This document shows positions 11,500-22,016 of a stretch of 64,000 nucleotides of DNA, in pieces; the first letter of the stretch is position 1, and each line of letters starts with the position of its first letter. Source of the DNA: Synanceia verrucosa (Eukaryota; Chordata; Actinopteri; Perciformes; Synanceiidae); contig CM056559.1 of NCBI GenBank assembly GCA_029721515.1, positions 15,863,001-15,927,000 on the forward strand. The letters are read 5' to 3'. A program made the translations under genes and the position numbers. A model generated the notes under the pieces. It did no database searches and was not told the DNA's origin. It saw nothing but the letters and a program-made list of their open reading frames with translations.

Positions 11500-14480
11500 T
11501 GTGTTTTGTCAACCCTTTAGCAGCCCACTATCTGAATCCTGCATTTGTTCTGTTTGGTAAAAAGTCAGTCATATTCTATCCATCTCAAGATCCAATATGG
11601 TTCCTTAGCTTTATTTTCACTGATTACCCTGTGGATTATCCTAATTAGTATCTTTATCCACGGGTTAATGTCTTTGAGGTGATGAATCAGCCCACTGTCC
11701 ATCATGATCGCTTGTAAAGGAATATCACGAAATATTTGAAATTCTACCTCTTTCCACTTCGCATTGTATTGATGTATTGATGTGCTGCTCTATAGTAATT
11801 TTTTAAGTTCGGAAGTGAGAGGCCTCCTTTGTCTTTTGCTAATTGAAGAGTCTTATAATGAGTTCTTGACCTCTTTCTCTGCCAAATAAATCTTGAAATG
11901 AATTTGTCTAAGTCTTGAAATTTTCCCTTGGAAAGTTCAGCAGGTATATTATGGAATAAATACAGTAGTCTGGGAAGCACATCCATTTTTACAGCTTCCA
12001 CTCTCTGCCCTAATCCTTAGAATGGCACTAGGTCGCATCTAGTCAAATCAGATTTAATTTTAGAAATGAAGGGGTCATAATTCTCTGCTTCAATCATGAT
12101 TAGATCCTAGGGAATATTTACGGCAAGGTACGTAATTGAGTTTAAATCCCAACTGGCCTGAAGTTCCTCTCGAATTGATTGGCTAGGAGAATAATTAATA
12201 ATAACATCAAAATTTGGGACTTGGGTATTTAGCTTATATCCTGAAAACAATCCATATTCCCGCAGGGTTGAGAGCAATTCTTGAAAGGAGATGGATGGGT
12301 GTCCTAGGTATATCAGTATGTCATCTGCAAACAGGGCAATTTTATGTTCTCCATGAGCCAATCTAATCCCCTTTCTCTTCTCATTCTGTCTTATTCACTG
12401 GCTGAGAGGCTCTATAAAAATAGCAAATAAGAGTGGAGAGATAGGGTAATCCTGTCGACACCCCCTTTCTAATTAAAAAGAATTTGACAGTCCCCCATTA
12501 AGTCGTATTTTAGCAGATGGATTTTCATATAGTGCCTTACAGCCTTTTCTGCATCCAACCCCAACAAAACTGCCTCTAAATTATATTTATTTATATAATT
12601 AATTATGTGTAATGTCCTCCTAACATTGTCCTGTGTTTGCCTTTGTCTGAGAAAACCTGTTTGATCCAACTGTATAATATCTGGAAGTATTATTTCCAAA
12701 AGTTTGGCTAGAATTGATGTGAAGATTTTGTAATCCTGATTCAAAACACTTATTGGATGGAAGTTAGAACAACCAGTCCTATCTTTTCCATCCTTCTGTA
12801 TTAAAGCTATGGTTGCCTCCCTCCAGGATGGTGGCATCTCCCCTTTCTCGAGGATTGAATTGAATGTTCTTAATAATAATGGAGAAAGACAATCACTAAA
12901 TGTTTTATATCATTCCAATGCAAATCAATCAGAGCCCTGTGATTTATTAGGTTTGAGTCTTGACATTGTTAGAACGTGGCTCAGACACGACAAAAAAACC
13001 CAAACGCAAGACTCCACAAAAACAAAGTATCAACCAAGGATTTATTACAAACAAAAAACAACAACAACAACGGTACAGAGAGGGATATGCACTCTAATCT
13101 GTAAAAACTAAAGTTGCTCAAAAAAGGGAAAAGAAAAAGCTAAAGATAACTAACTAAAAGACTCAGGTCAATCGGCAATAACAAGGAACAAACTAAGATG
13201 ACTAAATACACTGCAACAAACTAAAGGCGATCACTTAAGGTGATGATAATGTCAACAGTTACGCAGAACAGACGCTAGAACACAAACTACAAGGGAAAAG
13301 ACAAAACAAAGTAACAAAATAACAAAACAGTTCACACAATGAGGGCAACCTGACGTGGACGGGAAACGAGGACGTGGAAGAAGGCTGGTAGCTTGGTGGC
13401 ATGACACAAGACGTACTGGCACAAGACAAAGGGAGACGCTGACATAAATACACTGGGTAATGGGGAACAGCTGCAAACAATCAGGGGCGGGGCTGACAAT
13501 CACCAGACGCGGGAAACATGAGGATGGGAAGGACAAGCTGAAACACAAGGGAACACAGTTAATTACAAAATAAAACAGGAAATGACAAGACCAAATGACA
13601 TAACAGAAAATAATAAAACACACTTAACTTGACAAACATGACAGAAATTGCCTCTTGTAGTTCCTCCATAGTCACTTTGGCCATTAAAAATCTATTTTGG
13701 TCTTCTGGGAGGTTAAGTGAAGTAAGCAAGGATTCAGATAATTCGTACCCAGCGTGGACCCTCTGAGAATATAGATTTTTATAATATTTTTCAAAACAAG
13801 TAAGGATTTCTTGGAAGTCATGCTTCACCTGTTTAGTTATTGGATCTTCAATTTTATGTACAACTCTCTCTGCTTGTTGTTTTCTTAATTAATATGCCAA
13901 GTTTTTAGAAGCCTTGCTACCAACTTCATAATACCCCTTTCTAACAGAGGTTAGTTTCTTCAGAATGTCCGTCTCGTAGAATTCCTTTATCTGGTTTTTA
14001 ATTTAAGTATTTTTTTTTTTGTTGAATAATGACTAATTGGGTATCTTTTTTGTGTTTTCTTTCTCCCAACTCCTTTTCCAGATTAACCATTTTTTCCTGC
14101 TTGAGCCTCTTCTGTCAAACTAATTTTGCAATAATTTTCTCCCTTAAAACAGCTTTTCCAGCATCCCATACCATGATTGGGGAGCCCTCGCCATTATCAT
14201 TCTCAGACAGATATAACAAAATTTCCTCTTTTATTTTGTCTTTCATTTTCCCCGAATACATTTAAGTTAAGCCTCAAGGTGGATGTATTTTATTATTTCT
14301 CAAATTCAAATCTAAGTAGACAGGGCTATGATCTGATAAATCCATAATTCCAATTTTGCATGCTCTTACAAAACCAATATCTTTATTGTACATTTAAAAA
14401 AAAAAAAAAAAATCAATCCTTGAGTAAGTGTTGTGTGGTGAGGAGTAAAAGGTATATTATTCCCTGGACGTTGGGTTAAA
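11500..14480 (-). pseudogene. L1-like ORF2 (endonuclease end and reverse transcriptase), decayed
   Basis: Recognisable blocks from the 5' side: the endonuclease C-terminus at 14270-14480 with N-P-T-S-R-E, Y-S-R-I-D and D-H-S-P-V-Y-L; a linker at 13640-14250; then, beyond the inserted LTR, RT blocks with P-N-K-S-Q-G-S-D (near 12950), W-R-E-A-T-I-A-L-I-Q-K-D-G-K-D (12780-12830), D-Q-T-G-F (about 12655), and F-A-D-D-I-L-I-Y (about 12320), which holds the two catalytic Asp. The C-terminal W-I-K-I-L-I-R-I-I block is near 11640-11660. Several frameshifts, stops and the insertion at 12967-13634 break it. Its closest relatives should be fish L1/Tx1-type elements. Confidence 0.8.
12967..13634 (-). mobile_element. 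LTR (copy 3) inserted in L1 RT
   Basis: A 668-bp insert beginning TGTTAGAACG and ending CTTGACA on the plus strand, so TG..CA. It is flanked by GACAT (12962-12966) and AACAT (13635-13639), a 5-bp duplication with one mismatch. Read on the minus strand it has an AATAAA signal near 13040 and shares blocks with the LTRs at 55-939 and 42905-43704. Removing it rejoins the L1 frame (A-I-S-V-M followed by S-R-L-K-P-N-K-S). Confidence 0.72.
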
Positions 14481-14496
14481 CTCTCTCCACACATCA

Positions 14497-16104
14497 CAGT
14501 CGTGGTCAAAAGTTTACATACACTTGTAAAGAACAATGTCATGACTCTCTTGAGTTTCCAGTTATTTCTACAACTCTAATTTTTCTCTGATAGAGAGATT
14601 GCACAAAAAAACATTCATGAAGGATGGTTCCTTTATGACTTTATTATGGGTCAACTGAAAATGTGACCAAATCTGCTGGGTCAAAAATATACATACAGCA
14701 ATGCTAATATTTTTACATGACACTTGGCCATTTTCACTTCACTTAGGTGCTTTTGGTAACCATCCACAAGCTCCTGGCAAGCTTCTGGTTGAATATTTGA
14801 CCACTCTTCTTGACAGAATTGGTGCAGTTCAATTAAATTTGTTGGCATTCTGACATGGACTTGCTTCTTCAGCATTGTCCACATGTCCTCAATGGGGTTT
14901 AAGTCAGGACTTTGGGAAGGCCATTCTAAAATCTTAACTCGAGCCTGATTTAGCCTTTCCATTACCACTTTAAATGTGTGTGTGTGGGGACATTGTCCTG
15001 TTGGAACACCCAGCTGCGCCCAAGACCCAACCTTCGGGCTGATGATTTTAGGTTATCTTGAAGAATTTGAAGGTAATCCTCCTTCTTCATTATCCCATTT
15101 ACTCTCTGTAAATCACCAGTTCCATTGGCAGCTAAACAGCCCCGCAGTATAATACAACCACCACCGTGCTTGACGGTAGGCATGGTACTCTTGGGGTTAA
15201 AGGCCTCACCTTTTCTCCTCCAAACATATTGTTGGGCATTGTGGCCAAACAGCTCAATTTTTGTTTCGTCTGACCACAGACCTTTCCTCCAGAAGGTCTT
15301 ATCTTTGTCCATGTGATCAGCAGCAAACTTCAGTCGAGCCTTCAGGTGCCACTTTTGGAGCGAGGGCTTCCTTCTTGCACGGCAGCCTCTCAGTCCATGG
15401 CGATGCAAAACATGCTTGACTGTGGACACTGACAGCTGTGTTCCAGCAGATTCTAATTCTTGGCAGATCTGCTTTTTGGTGGTTCTCGGTTGACTCTTCA
15501 CCTTCCTGACCAATTTTCTCTCAGCAGCAGGTAATAGCTTGCATTTTCTTCCTGATCGTGGCAGTGACAAAACAGTGCTGTGCACTTTATACTTACAAAG
15601 AATTGTTTCCACTGTTGCTCTTGGGACCTGCAGCTGCTTTGAAATGGCTCCAAGTGAATTTTCTGACTTGTTCAAGTCAATGATTCCCTTTTTCAGATCG
15701 GTGCTGAGCTCCTTTGACTTTCCAATTGTAGCGTTTGTGAGTGTTTGTATCCAATGAGCCCTATTTAAATGGCCTCAGAGAAGTCACCAGCTGTAGTCAC
15801 TCATAATCACTCACAAGAAGTTAAGAGGTCATGCTATGAAGCTCATTTCATTGACATAACTTTCTAAATCATCAAAATTCCTAATTCATTTTGCTGTATG
15901 TATATTTTTGACCCAGCAGATTTGGACACATTTTCAGTTGACCCATAATAAAGTCCAAACTTCATGAATGTTGTTTGTGGCAAAGAAGTATCTGTTCCAA
16001 TCACTCTATCAGAGAAAAAACAGAGTAGTAGAAATAACTGGAAACTCAAGAGAGCCATGACATTATGTTCTTTTCAAGTGTATGTAAACTTTTGACCACG
16101 ACTG
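14497..16104 (-). mobile_element. Tc1-like transposon 2 (1.6 kb, long inverted repeats)
   Basis: The ends are inverted copies starting CAGTCGTGGTCAAAAGTTTA (14497 onward and ending at 16104). The repeats are about 210 bp long and contain a second, inner copy of the end motif near 14675-14695 and 15893-15915, the IR/DR arrangement known from Sleeping Beauty-type elements. TA follows on the right (16105-16106); the left duplication has become CA. Confidence 0.9.
14681..15726 (-). pseudogene. Tc1-like DD34E transposase, frameshifted
   Basis: Paired N-terminal helix-turn-helix regions run from about 15720 to 15350, with the G-R-K-C-K-L linker. The DDE domain follows: L-W-S-D-E-T-K-I-E-L-F-G (first Asp) near 15260, K-H-G-G-G-C-I at 15150, F-Q-Q-D-N-V-P-T-H (second Asp) near 14990, then S-P-D-L-N-P-I-E (Glu) near 14905. 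A frameshift at 14962-14968 separates the second Asp from the Glu. The position where relatives start (ATG before G-K-S-K-E-L-S) reads ATT at 15724-15726, so the start codon is also lost. It is about 340 codons, the normal length. Confidence 0.9.
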
Positions 16105-18340
16105 TACTTAAGGACATGAAATCTGTTCAATTGGACAAATATACTGAGTTCATAACAAGTCTAGGATGCACATTTCCCGTAAACACTAAAATGAAATGTG
16201 AACCAGTCCATCAATACAAAATAGGAACATAGATCCATATATGAAAAAGGCCTTACACATAAAATACAGGCATCTATAAACACGCACAAATGTCTTTTAC
16301 AGCATGATACTTACTGTAGTAAGTCATATTAATCAACATTTCTCAGTAATAAAATTAAGCATTTCTAAATGTTTGATAGTCTTGGTCAAGCTGCTAAAAA
16401 GAGCAGATCAGCATTGCAACAGGTTAGTAAATCCTGTGAAAAGTCACTTAGGTATCTACTGTTACATGTAAGACGCATTTATAACTGACAAATATAAACA
16501 CTATCAACTTTATTTTGGTGACATTTTTTAACACATTTTGTGACTCATCCGAAAACTGTCTTTGCTTAGTTATTCTTGCTCTTCAAAAAAAAAAGGGGTA
16601 TTTAAGAGGGAATAATTTGCACTTATTCACCTAATTCCTGCCCTGGGTGATATCAGGGTGTAGAGATAAATTACATACATTTATACAACATTACAACATT
16701 ACATTACATACATTTATCAACATAAAAGTTCACCCAGTGTGTGTTTTTAAATCTGAAACACAAAACCATGGCTTGAAATATATCTTTGAAACTAACAAAG
16801 AATATTTCTACTTATTCATGCCCTGATTCAAGTAAAAACTTCTGTAGGAAAACCAAAAAGAAGTAACAACACTTATTTATAGTAAATAAACAAACATTGT
16901 CATCATAACTAACTCAAAACAAACCCTGGTGTATTGCGTATGGCAAGATCCATATCAGATATGAAAGCAGTGTATACTGGATGAACTGGAATGCGAAGAA
17001 TATTTTCACAAGTATTCGCCTGTGAAAATCGAGAATGGGTAATGAACTCAAGGGTTTGGCTTTGGAGAGAAGCCCTGTGCTGGAACACGGTTACATCCAA
17101 TGATGAAAACAAGAATATCTGCCAGAGAGACATTGTTTTCAATTGTAAAACAAAAAAGACAGACTTACACAATCAAATGAGGGTTAAATCTACCAGCATT
17201 TGCATGCTTGAGTCATGAAGTAATATACTACTGATGTGATGCAAAGTGGGTGAGCAGTTAAATTCCCCTAAACCAGCATTAGGCATTAGATTTTATTGTC
17301 AAAAGGACACAGTAAATTGAAAGGACACCTCATAATGCTATAGACTATAAACTTCAATCATATATTTAACTTATATTTTATTATATACTTTTTCTTCAGC
17401 TAGGAAGCCCTGGTAGGCCTGGGAATATCTGTATTTATGGCTAGGTTATGGTGTGGAAAAGTACCTAAAGTTCCTAATACGGTATAAACAATCAGGGCAC
17501 CCCAATCAAACAATGGCAGAGGCAGAGATGGACAGTATTTTAGCAATGTGTATTGTAGTGATTTCAGTGATTTGATTGATTTAAAAAGTTATTTTGATGA
17601 AAAAATATAAAAGACAGCAACAATAACAAAGACAGTGGGAAGATTAATGTAGTATATATACATAAGTAATATATTTTAATTACTTTTAAGTATTTATGTA
17701 TTTTGCTTTCATGCTTAGTAATTTCTAATACATTACACAAATAGCATGTATTTTTAATACATAAAAAAATTATAAATGCAATACTGATCGGTGTACCACC
17801 AATAGAGTACTTCTGGTTTTCATCTACAGCCTGTCAGATAAAGTACAGATCAAATTCACACTCAATTATCTGAGCCATCTGCAGTTTTTTTGTGGTTTGT
17901 CATCTATTGACATATGATACTGTCACTACATCAGATACTGCATTATGCAAAATATGAATAAAAGTCTCACAACTTGAGGGTAACTCAAGAATATTACAAA
18001 TGTTGCCATCATAGAAAGTTATTAATAACTAAGCTGAAGGAGACATAACTTACACTGATAAACCACCATAACTGAAATAGAAATAAGGCAGTGTGTTAGG
18101 GACTATAAGAAGATACCATAGACTAAAGATAGGATGTAGCACTTAAAAAAACAGGAAATATCATTATAAATAATTTAAGTAGATGTAAATTGAGCACCAC
18201 CTGTCCCCCAAACACTAGGGGGTTCAGTGCCCTTTAGCCACAGCAGTTCTTTGGCTGTACCCATAAGGTGAATTGTCCACACTGAATATTTGCCCCAAAT
18301 AATGTATTTATAATTCATATAAACTGTCTTACATCGTGGA
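16105..18340. other. AT-rich sequence without recognised genes
   Basis: Two kilobases of AT-rich sequence. Two overlapping frames on opposite strands at 16909-17218 are of ordinary chance length and match no family I know. No element ends were found. Confidence 0.5.
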
Positions 18341-18360
18341 GCACCTCAATTAAAATTATT

Positions 18361-19430
18361 TTAAACAATGTCATGTACTACTGTGATGCAGCCAAACCAG
18401 TTTAAAAGATAACATCTTGTTGCAACACTGGCAAGACTACCTTCAGCATCCTGAAGGTAGTCTTGCCAGAAAGCCAAGGTACAGCACTCTTTTTGGAATG
18501 CATTACTCCCTCTTTCAGAATGAACGATCCAGAAGAGATTCTCTATATTAGCTGCTGATATACTCTTTTCAGCCTTCACAAAAAGACTCTTCATCTGTAG
18601 AGGGTATCTCAGTCAAGCATCCAAGACTCCAAGACACATTAAGTCATCTGTGACCCTATTAAAAGTGAAATAAATTTTAATGTGTTGTTTGAATGTTTAT
18701 ATAATGTTAATTGAGTAGAAATTTTGTTCTTTTTTAGTGGGGCGGGGGGACATTTGCTCTACCAAAAGATGCAAAGGGCACTCCCCACAATGAATTTTCA
18801 ATAAATAAATAAATAAATAAATACTTGACTTGCATTGGTGCACTCTAAAATTTAACTTTTAATCCACCATTTAAATTGTTCGTATACAATAGTACCATAG
18901 TTCTTATGCCAGCAATTATAAACATCTGTTTCAAAAGGTGCTCGGGTCCACTTGGAGGACATACCAGTGAGCCAAAGCAGTTTCTTGTTTGTTTTCCAGT
19001 GTTATGTGGACCCACAAGATTAATCAAGCTGGCTGCCTGTGCAACTGCATCTTGCAGTTGTGAGTCAGTCTAAGCTTGTAAGATCTGAAAATATTAAAAT
19101 TACATTAAGATATGAGAGCAGTAGAGATTTAATGACTTTTATTTGCAAGAGATACATCGGTTAGCTTTTGTGTTTGTATATTAATGAGCGAATGCAAAAG
19201 GAATGATTTCTTCATAAATTCAATACAATCAAATGAAAATATGATCACCGCCTGCATATGTGATCTTGTTTCTTCATCAGTAATATGTTCAATTTTGACT
19301 TTTACATTGTCTGGGCCTTTTTGAAGACACTCATACAAGAGTTCAGATGGGAAACATGGACTTTGTCCCCCATGGGCAATTGACATTGGCATAATCTGGC
19401 CAGCATTGAAGTATCGATTGTCTTTCATTG
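18361..19430 (-). pseudogene. Remnants of a G2E3-like HECT ubiquitin-ligase domain
   Basis: Two separated minus-strand blocks resemble the HECT-like domain of fish proteins annotated as G2/M phase-specific E3 ubiquitin ligase-like. Block one (19430-19260) has Y-F-N-A-G-Q-I-M, a middle S-I-A-H-G-G-Q-S-P and L-Y-E-C-L, then an acidic V-K-I-E-H-I-T-D-E-E, preceded by a plausible splice acceptor (TTTGGTCACAG). Block two (18640-18390) has L-G-V-L-D-A, then a stop, then P-L-Q-M-K-S-L-F and, further on, S-E-R-G-S-N and F-W-Q-D-Y-L-Q-D-A-E. The order matches the family, but the sequence between is not recognisable and no catalytic Cys region is visible. This is most likely a decayed copy rather than a live gene. 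Confidence 0.55.
18429..18468. repeat. Perfect 18-bp inverted repeat, 4-nt loop
   Basis: The arms TGGCAAGACTACCTTCAG (18429-18446) and its exact reverse complement (18451-18468) are separated by CATC. It overlaps the end of the HECT-like block, where the coding frame reads Q-D-A-E-G. Confidence 0.9.
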
Positions 19431-19480
19431 CTGTGACCAAATGAAATTAAAACATCCTGTGAAATGGTTTCCGAAAAGCC

Positions 19481-19481
<1 letters not shown>

Positions 19482-19542
<61 letters not shown>
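19482..19542. repeat. (AT)n microsatellite
   Basis: An uninterrupted AT dinucleotide run of about 60 bp. It marks the left limit of the recognisable part of repeat copy A. Confidence 0.95.
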
Positions 19543-19544
<2 letters not shown>

Positions 19545-20890
19545 AGTCACTGCTGCTGTTCTAAGTTTCCCTGTGCAATATAATCTATTTATTCTGTACA
19601 TGGTCTAACATCTAGTGCAATACATTTGGACCTTTATTGTTTATATATGCAGTACTTCATAATCCTATTTGTAAATAAGGCAATTTTTGATACTTTTTTG
19701 TATTAAGATTCATTTAATTCTTTTTATACTTATTTTATCTTTATGAAGATAAACACGATGGTGTAGTGGTTAGCACTGTCACCTCACAGCAAGAAGGTAC
19801 CGGGTTCGAATCCCGGGCCCGGCGCCTTTCTGTGTGGAGTTTGCATGTTCTCCCTGTGTCTGTGTGGTACCCCGGCTTCCTCCCACCATCCGAAAAACAC
19901 GCATGGGGATTAGGTTAATTGGCTAATTTAAATTGACCGTAGGTGTGAATGTGAGTGTGACTGGTTGTCTGTTTCTATGTGCACTGCGATGAGGTGGCGA
20001 CTTGTCCAGGGTGTACCCTGCCTTCCGCCCTAAGACAGCTGGGATAGGCTCCAGCCCCCCCGCGACCCTATGAGGATAAGCGGTAGATAATGGAGGGATG
20101 GATTATCTTTCTAAACTGAAAAGGGAGAAGCTCTACAGTTTGGTTGTACAATTTTATGATGACAGTAAAGATCATTCAATTCTTCTAGTTTCAACAACAC
20201 AACTTGAAACTGTACAACATTTTGTCTCCTAGTTTAAAACAATAATTTATCCACAATCAACCATCGTTCGTCTATCTGCTCCGCTTGTGCTTTGGCGTTG
20301 AATGACACGCTGCGTCTCCTCCAGTTGGAGACTAAGCGGACTGCATATTTGGCCACTGTTTAAGCTCTTAAACTGCTCAGCAACACGTGAACATCAGAGC
20401 AGCCACAGTGAACAATGAGGGGGATTGATGGAGTTTATTAGTCGATATAAAGGCATAAACATACTCAGATGGAATGGACCCAGAGCGGACTCTGCGGAGG
20501 TCTGCGCGTACCCAGAGTGGACGTCTGCAAGGTCTTTTACAATTTCACATCCGTGCAGAGTCACACAAAATGCTGCTCGACCCGCACTGGATGTTTTTAA
20601 TGCAAAAGCTGCATCGTCGCTCACAGACAGACAAAGTGCCACGGTGTGGACCAACCACTGCGGTGAGCGTCACCGCGTCTGCGTAGAGGTCTGCAGAGAC
20701 TCAGAGGCTCTGTAGCTTCCACTGAGAGGAGATACAGCAGTAGAAACTACACTAGTTGTTTCTGCTTCCTGTCACTGCCGGATCAACTGACCATTTGAGC
20801 CGGTAAAATGTGCAAAATGCATTGCTAGAGACATTCAGTGTCATTCTGTGCTGCAGATGGGTTAATTGCGTTAAAATTTTTATTCAGATT
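19545..20890 (+). repeat. Dispersed repeat family R2, copy A (interrupted by SINE)
   Basis: Aligned in reverse complement with 24960-27090, this copy shares block after block: 'gtcactgctgctgttcta', 'aaaagggagaagct.tac', 'acaacttg...caac', the GC-rich 'agcggactc..cagaggtctg' core near 20480-20530, and 'gctgcagatggg' at its right edge followed by 'ttaattgcgttaaa'. No protein is encoded. TTAAT/GCGTTAA-like ends suggest a non-autonomous DNA transposon. A SINE splits it at 19748-20103. Confidence 0.6.
19748..20103 (+). mobile_element. tRNA-derived SINE, type 1 (copy A)
   Basis: The head contains a perfect RNA polymerase III box A (TGGTGTAGTGG) and box B (GGTTCGAATCC). A conserved body follows ('gtggagtttgcatgttctccc', 'tggcgacttgtccagggtg', 'aggctccagcccccc'), and the 3' end is 'gaggataagcggtagataatgg' with a GATG-rich tail. 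It is inserted in repeat copy A; TTATCTTT occurs on both sides. It is not a tRNA gene: there is no cloverleaf beyond the two promoter boxes. Other copies are at 24393, 29205, 34899 and 58273. Confidence 0.85.
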
Positions 20891-20899
20891 AAGTATGAT

Positions 20900-21725
20900 G
20901 AATGGGGACGCCCGGCCCCTGGGTCTGTCCCCGGCTGGTTGGGGGCCCCTTGCCTTCTCCGGGGTGGGGGTGGTGTGGCTGTGGGGTGTGGGGGTGGTTG
21001 GGGTTGGGGACGGGGTTGGGGTGTTGGTGGTGGGGTGGCTGGGGGCTTGTGTTGGGTAGTGGGTGGTCCCTCTTGTCCCGGGCCTCTGTGGCTTGTTCGT
21101 GGCGTCGAGGGGACGTCTGGCTGTGCCTCTTCTTGGCCCCTGGGTCTGTGTGTTTCTCTCTGGTCCCTGTTGGCTCTCTGGGCGATCCCTCCTGTAGGTT
21201 TCCGCCGCCCGGGTAGGACGGTGGCTCGGCCAGCGGGCCCCTGCTCAGTCGTCGTAGCTGCTCTGGGCTTCGGTGCTAATCACTTATGCATGTTGGCTCA
21301 GGGTGTACGAACGTCTGTCGCGTCCCATTGTTGAGTACTGATGGGACTCGCCAGAATGGGCTAAATCACTCTTCAGACATAACACTAAAATCATTTTCTC
21401 TATGTATTCCTATATTTCTCCTGCGCCCCTCGGTGCCCTACTCTCTGTAGGGTTTGATTTCGTAATTATTTTTGATTTTTCTGTTTATTTACTTTATTAA
21501 TTTAATCATTATTAGTACTATCTCTCTTCTCTCCTTATTTTTGAGACATTGGTTACTGGGAATCATGCTGTTTCTCACATTCTTGATTCCTAATGACACT
21601 GCCTGTTTGTACTCTTCCCTACCCATACTCTCTCACCCTGTTTATCATCTGTTTCCCCCTCAATTCACTCAATTCACTAAGGTGTAGCACTATCCTCTCT
21701 GGTTCACTATAAGAAAATCAAATAA
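20900..21725 (+). repeat. GC/G-rich dispersed repeat, class unknown
   Basis: The first 350 bp are strongly G-rich ('ggggtgggggtggtgtgg' type runs at 20960-21060) and change to T-rich sequence with 'gttcactataagaaaatcaaataaag' at the right edge, ending in an A-rich signal. The 174-codon frame here is composition-driven, with Gly, Trp and Val runs, and is not a protein I can support. It looks like a mobile unit with a polyadenylated-type 3' end, but I cannot name it. Confidence 0.35.
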
Positions 21726-21894
21726 AGAAAGACAACTTAGTCTCCAGAGAGGGTGCGGTGACGGTCACACACATGCACAAAAATATAAAAATACTTTTCT
21801 GCAAGAGAAAAATGCACCAATCCCATAAATAGTTGACACCTTCCATCTTGTTGTGGTGTTTAACGATGGGAATAAGTGCTGACACAAAAAAAAA

Positions 21895-21955
21895 AAAAAA
21901 GTATGATGATTGATTAATCCGCGTTAACGCGCTAATTTCCACAGCCCTAACAATG
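21895..21955 (-). repeat. Terminal fragment resembling the R2 family end
   Basis: The run 'gattgattaatccgcgttaacgcgctaatt..cacagccctaa' resembles the end of copies B and C ('gattaatcaaaaattaatcc...gacagccct'). It contains the palindrome GCGTTAACGC. Confidence 0.35.
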
Positions 21956-22016
21956 TAGAAGGATGTTTTATGGGGTTAAGGCACACAATTATTTTAGACA
22001 GACAAATGCAGATATA

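Larger units (their letters stand above)
6776..14496 (-). mobile_element. L1-like LINE, truncated and interrupted by four insertions
   Basis: A T-run at 6776-6784 followed by 'attcaactttttattca' is the reverse complement of an A-tailed 3' end. Moving up the plus strand come ORF2 C-terminal coding (about 8390-8530), then RT coding (11500-12960), the linker (13640-14260) and the C-terminal end of the endonuclease (14270-14480). Into this frame are inserted a solo LTR (7704-8178), a Tc1 element (8535-11489, itself holding an L2) and an LTR (12967-13634). Coding reads across the Tc1 and the second LTR once they are taken out, which fixes the order of events. The 5' half of the endonuclease and any ORF1 are missing; a second Tc1 starts at 14497. 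The exact 3' end is inferred. Confidence 0.75.

Noticed and set aside
16909..17218. Opposed 87- and 75-codon frames
   Set aside because: Ordinary lengths for chance frames, with no recognisable motif and no splice or repeat context.
19753..19830. tRNA gene suggested by box A and box B
   Set aside because: The sequence repeats five times in the window with a conserved 280-bp body and shows no complete cloverleaf, so it is a SINE head.
20810..21334. A 174-residue Gly/Trp/Val-rich protein
   Set aside because: The frame follows from G-runs and all three frames look alike, so it is composition and not coding.
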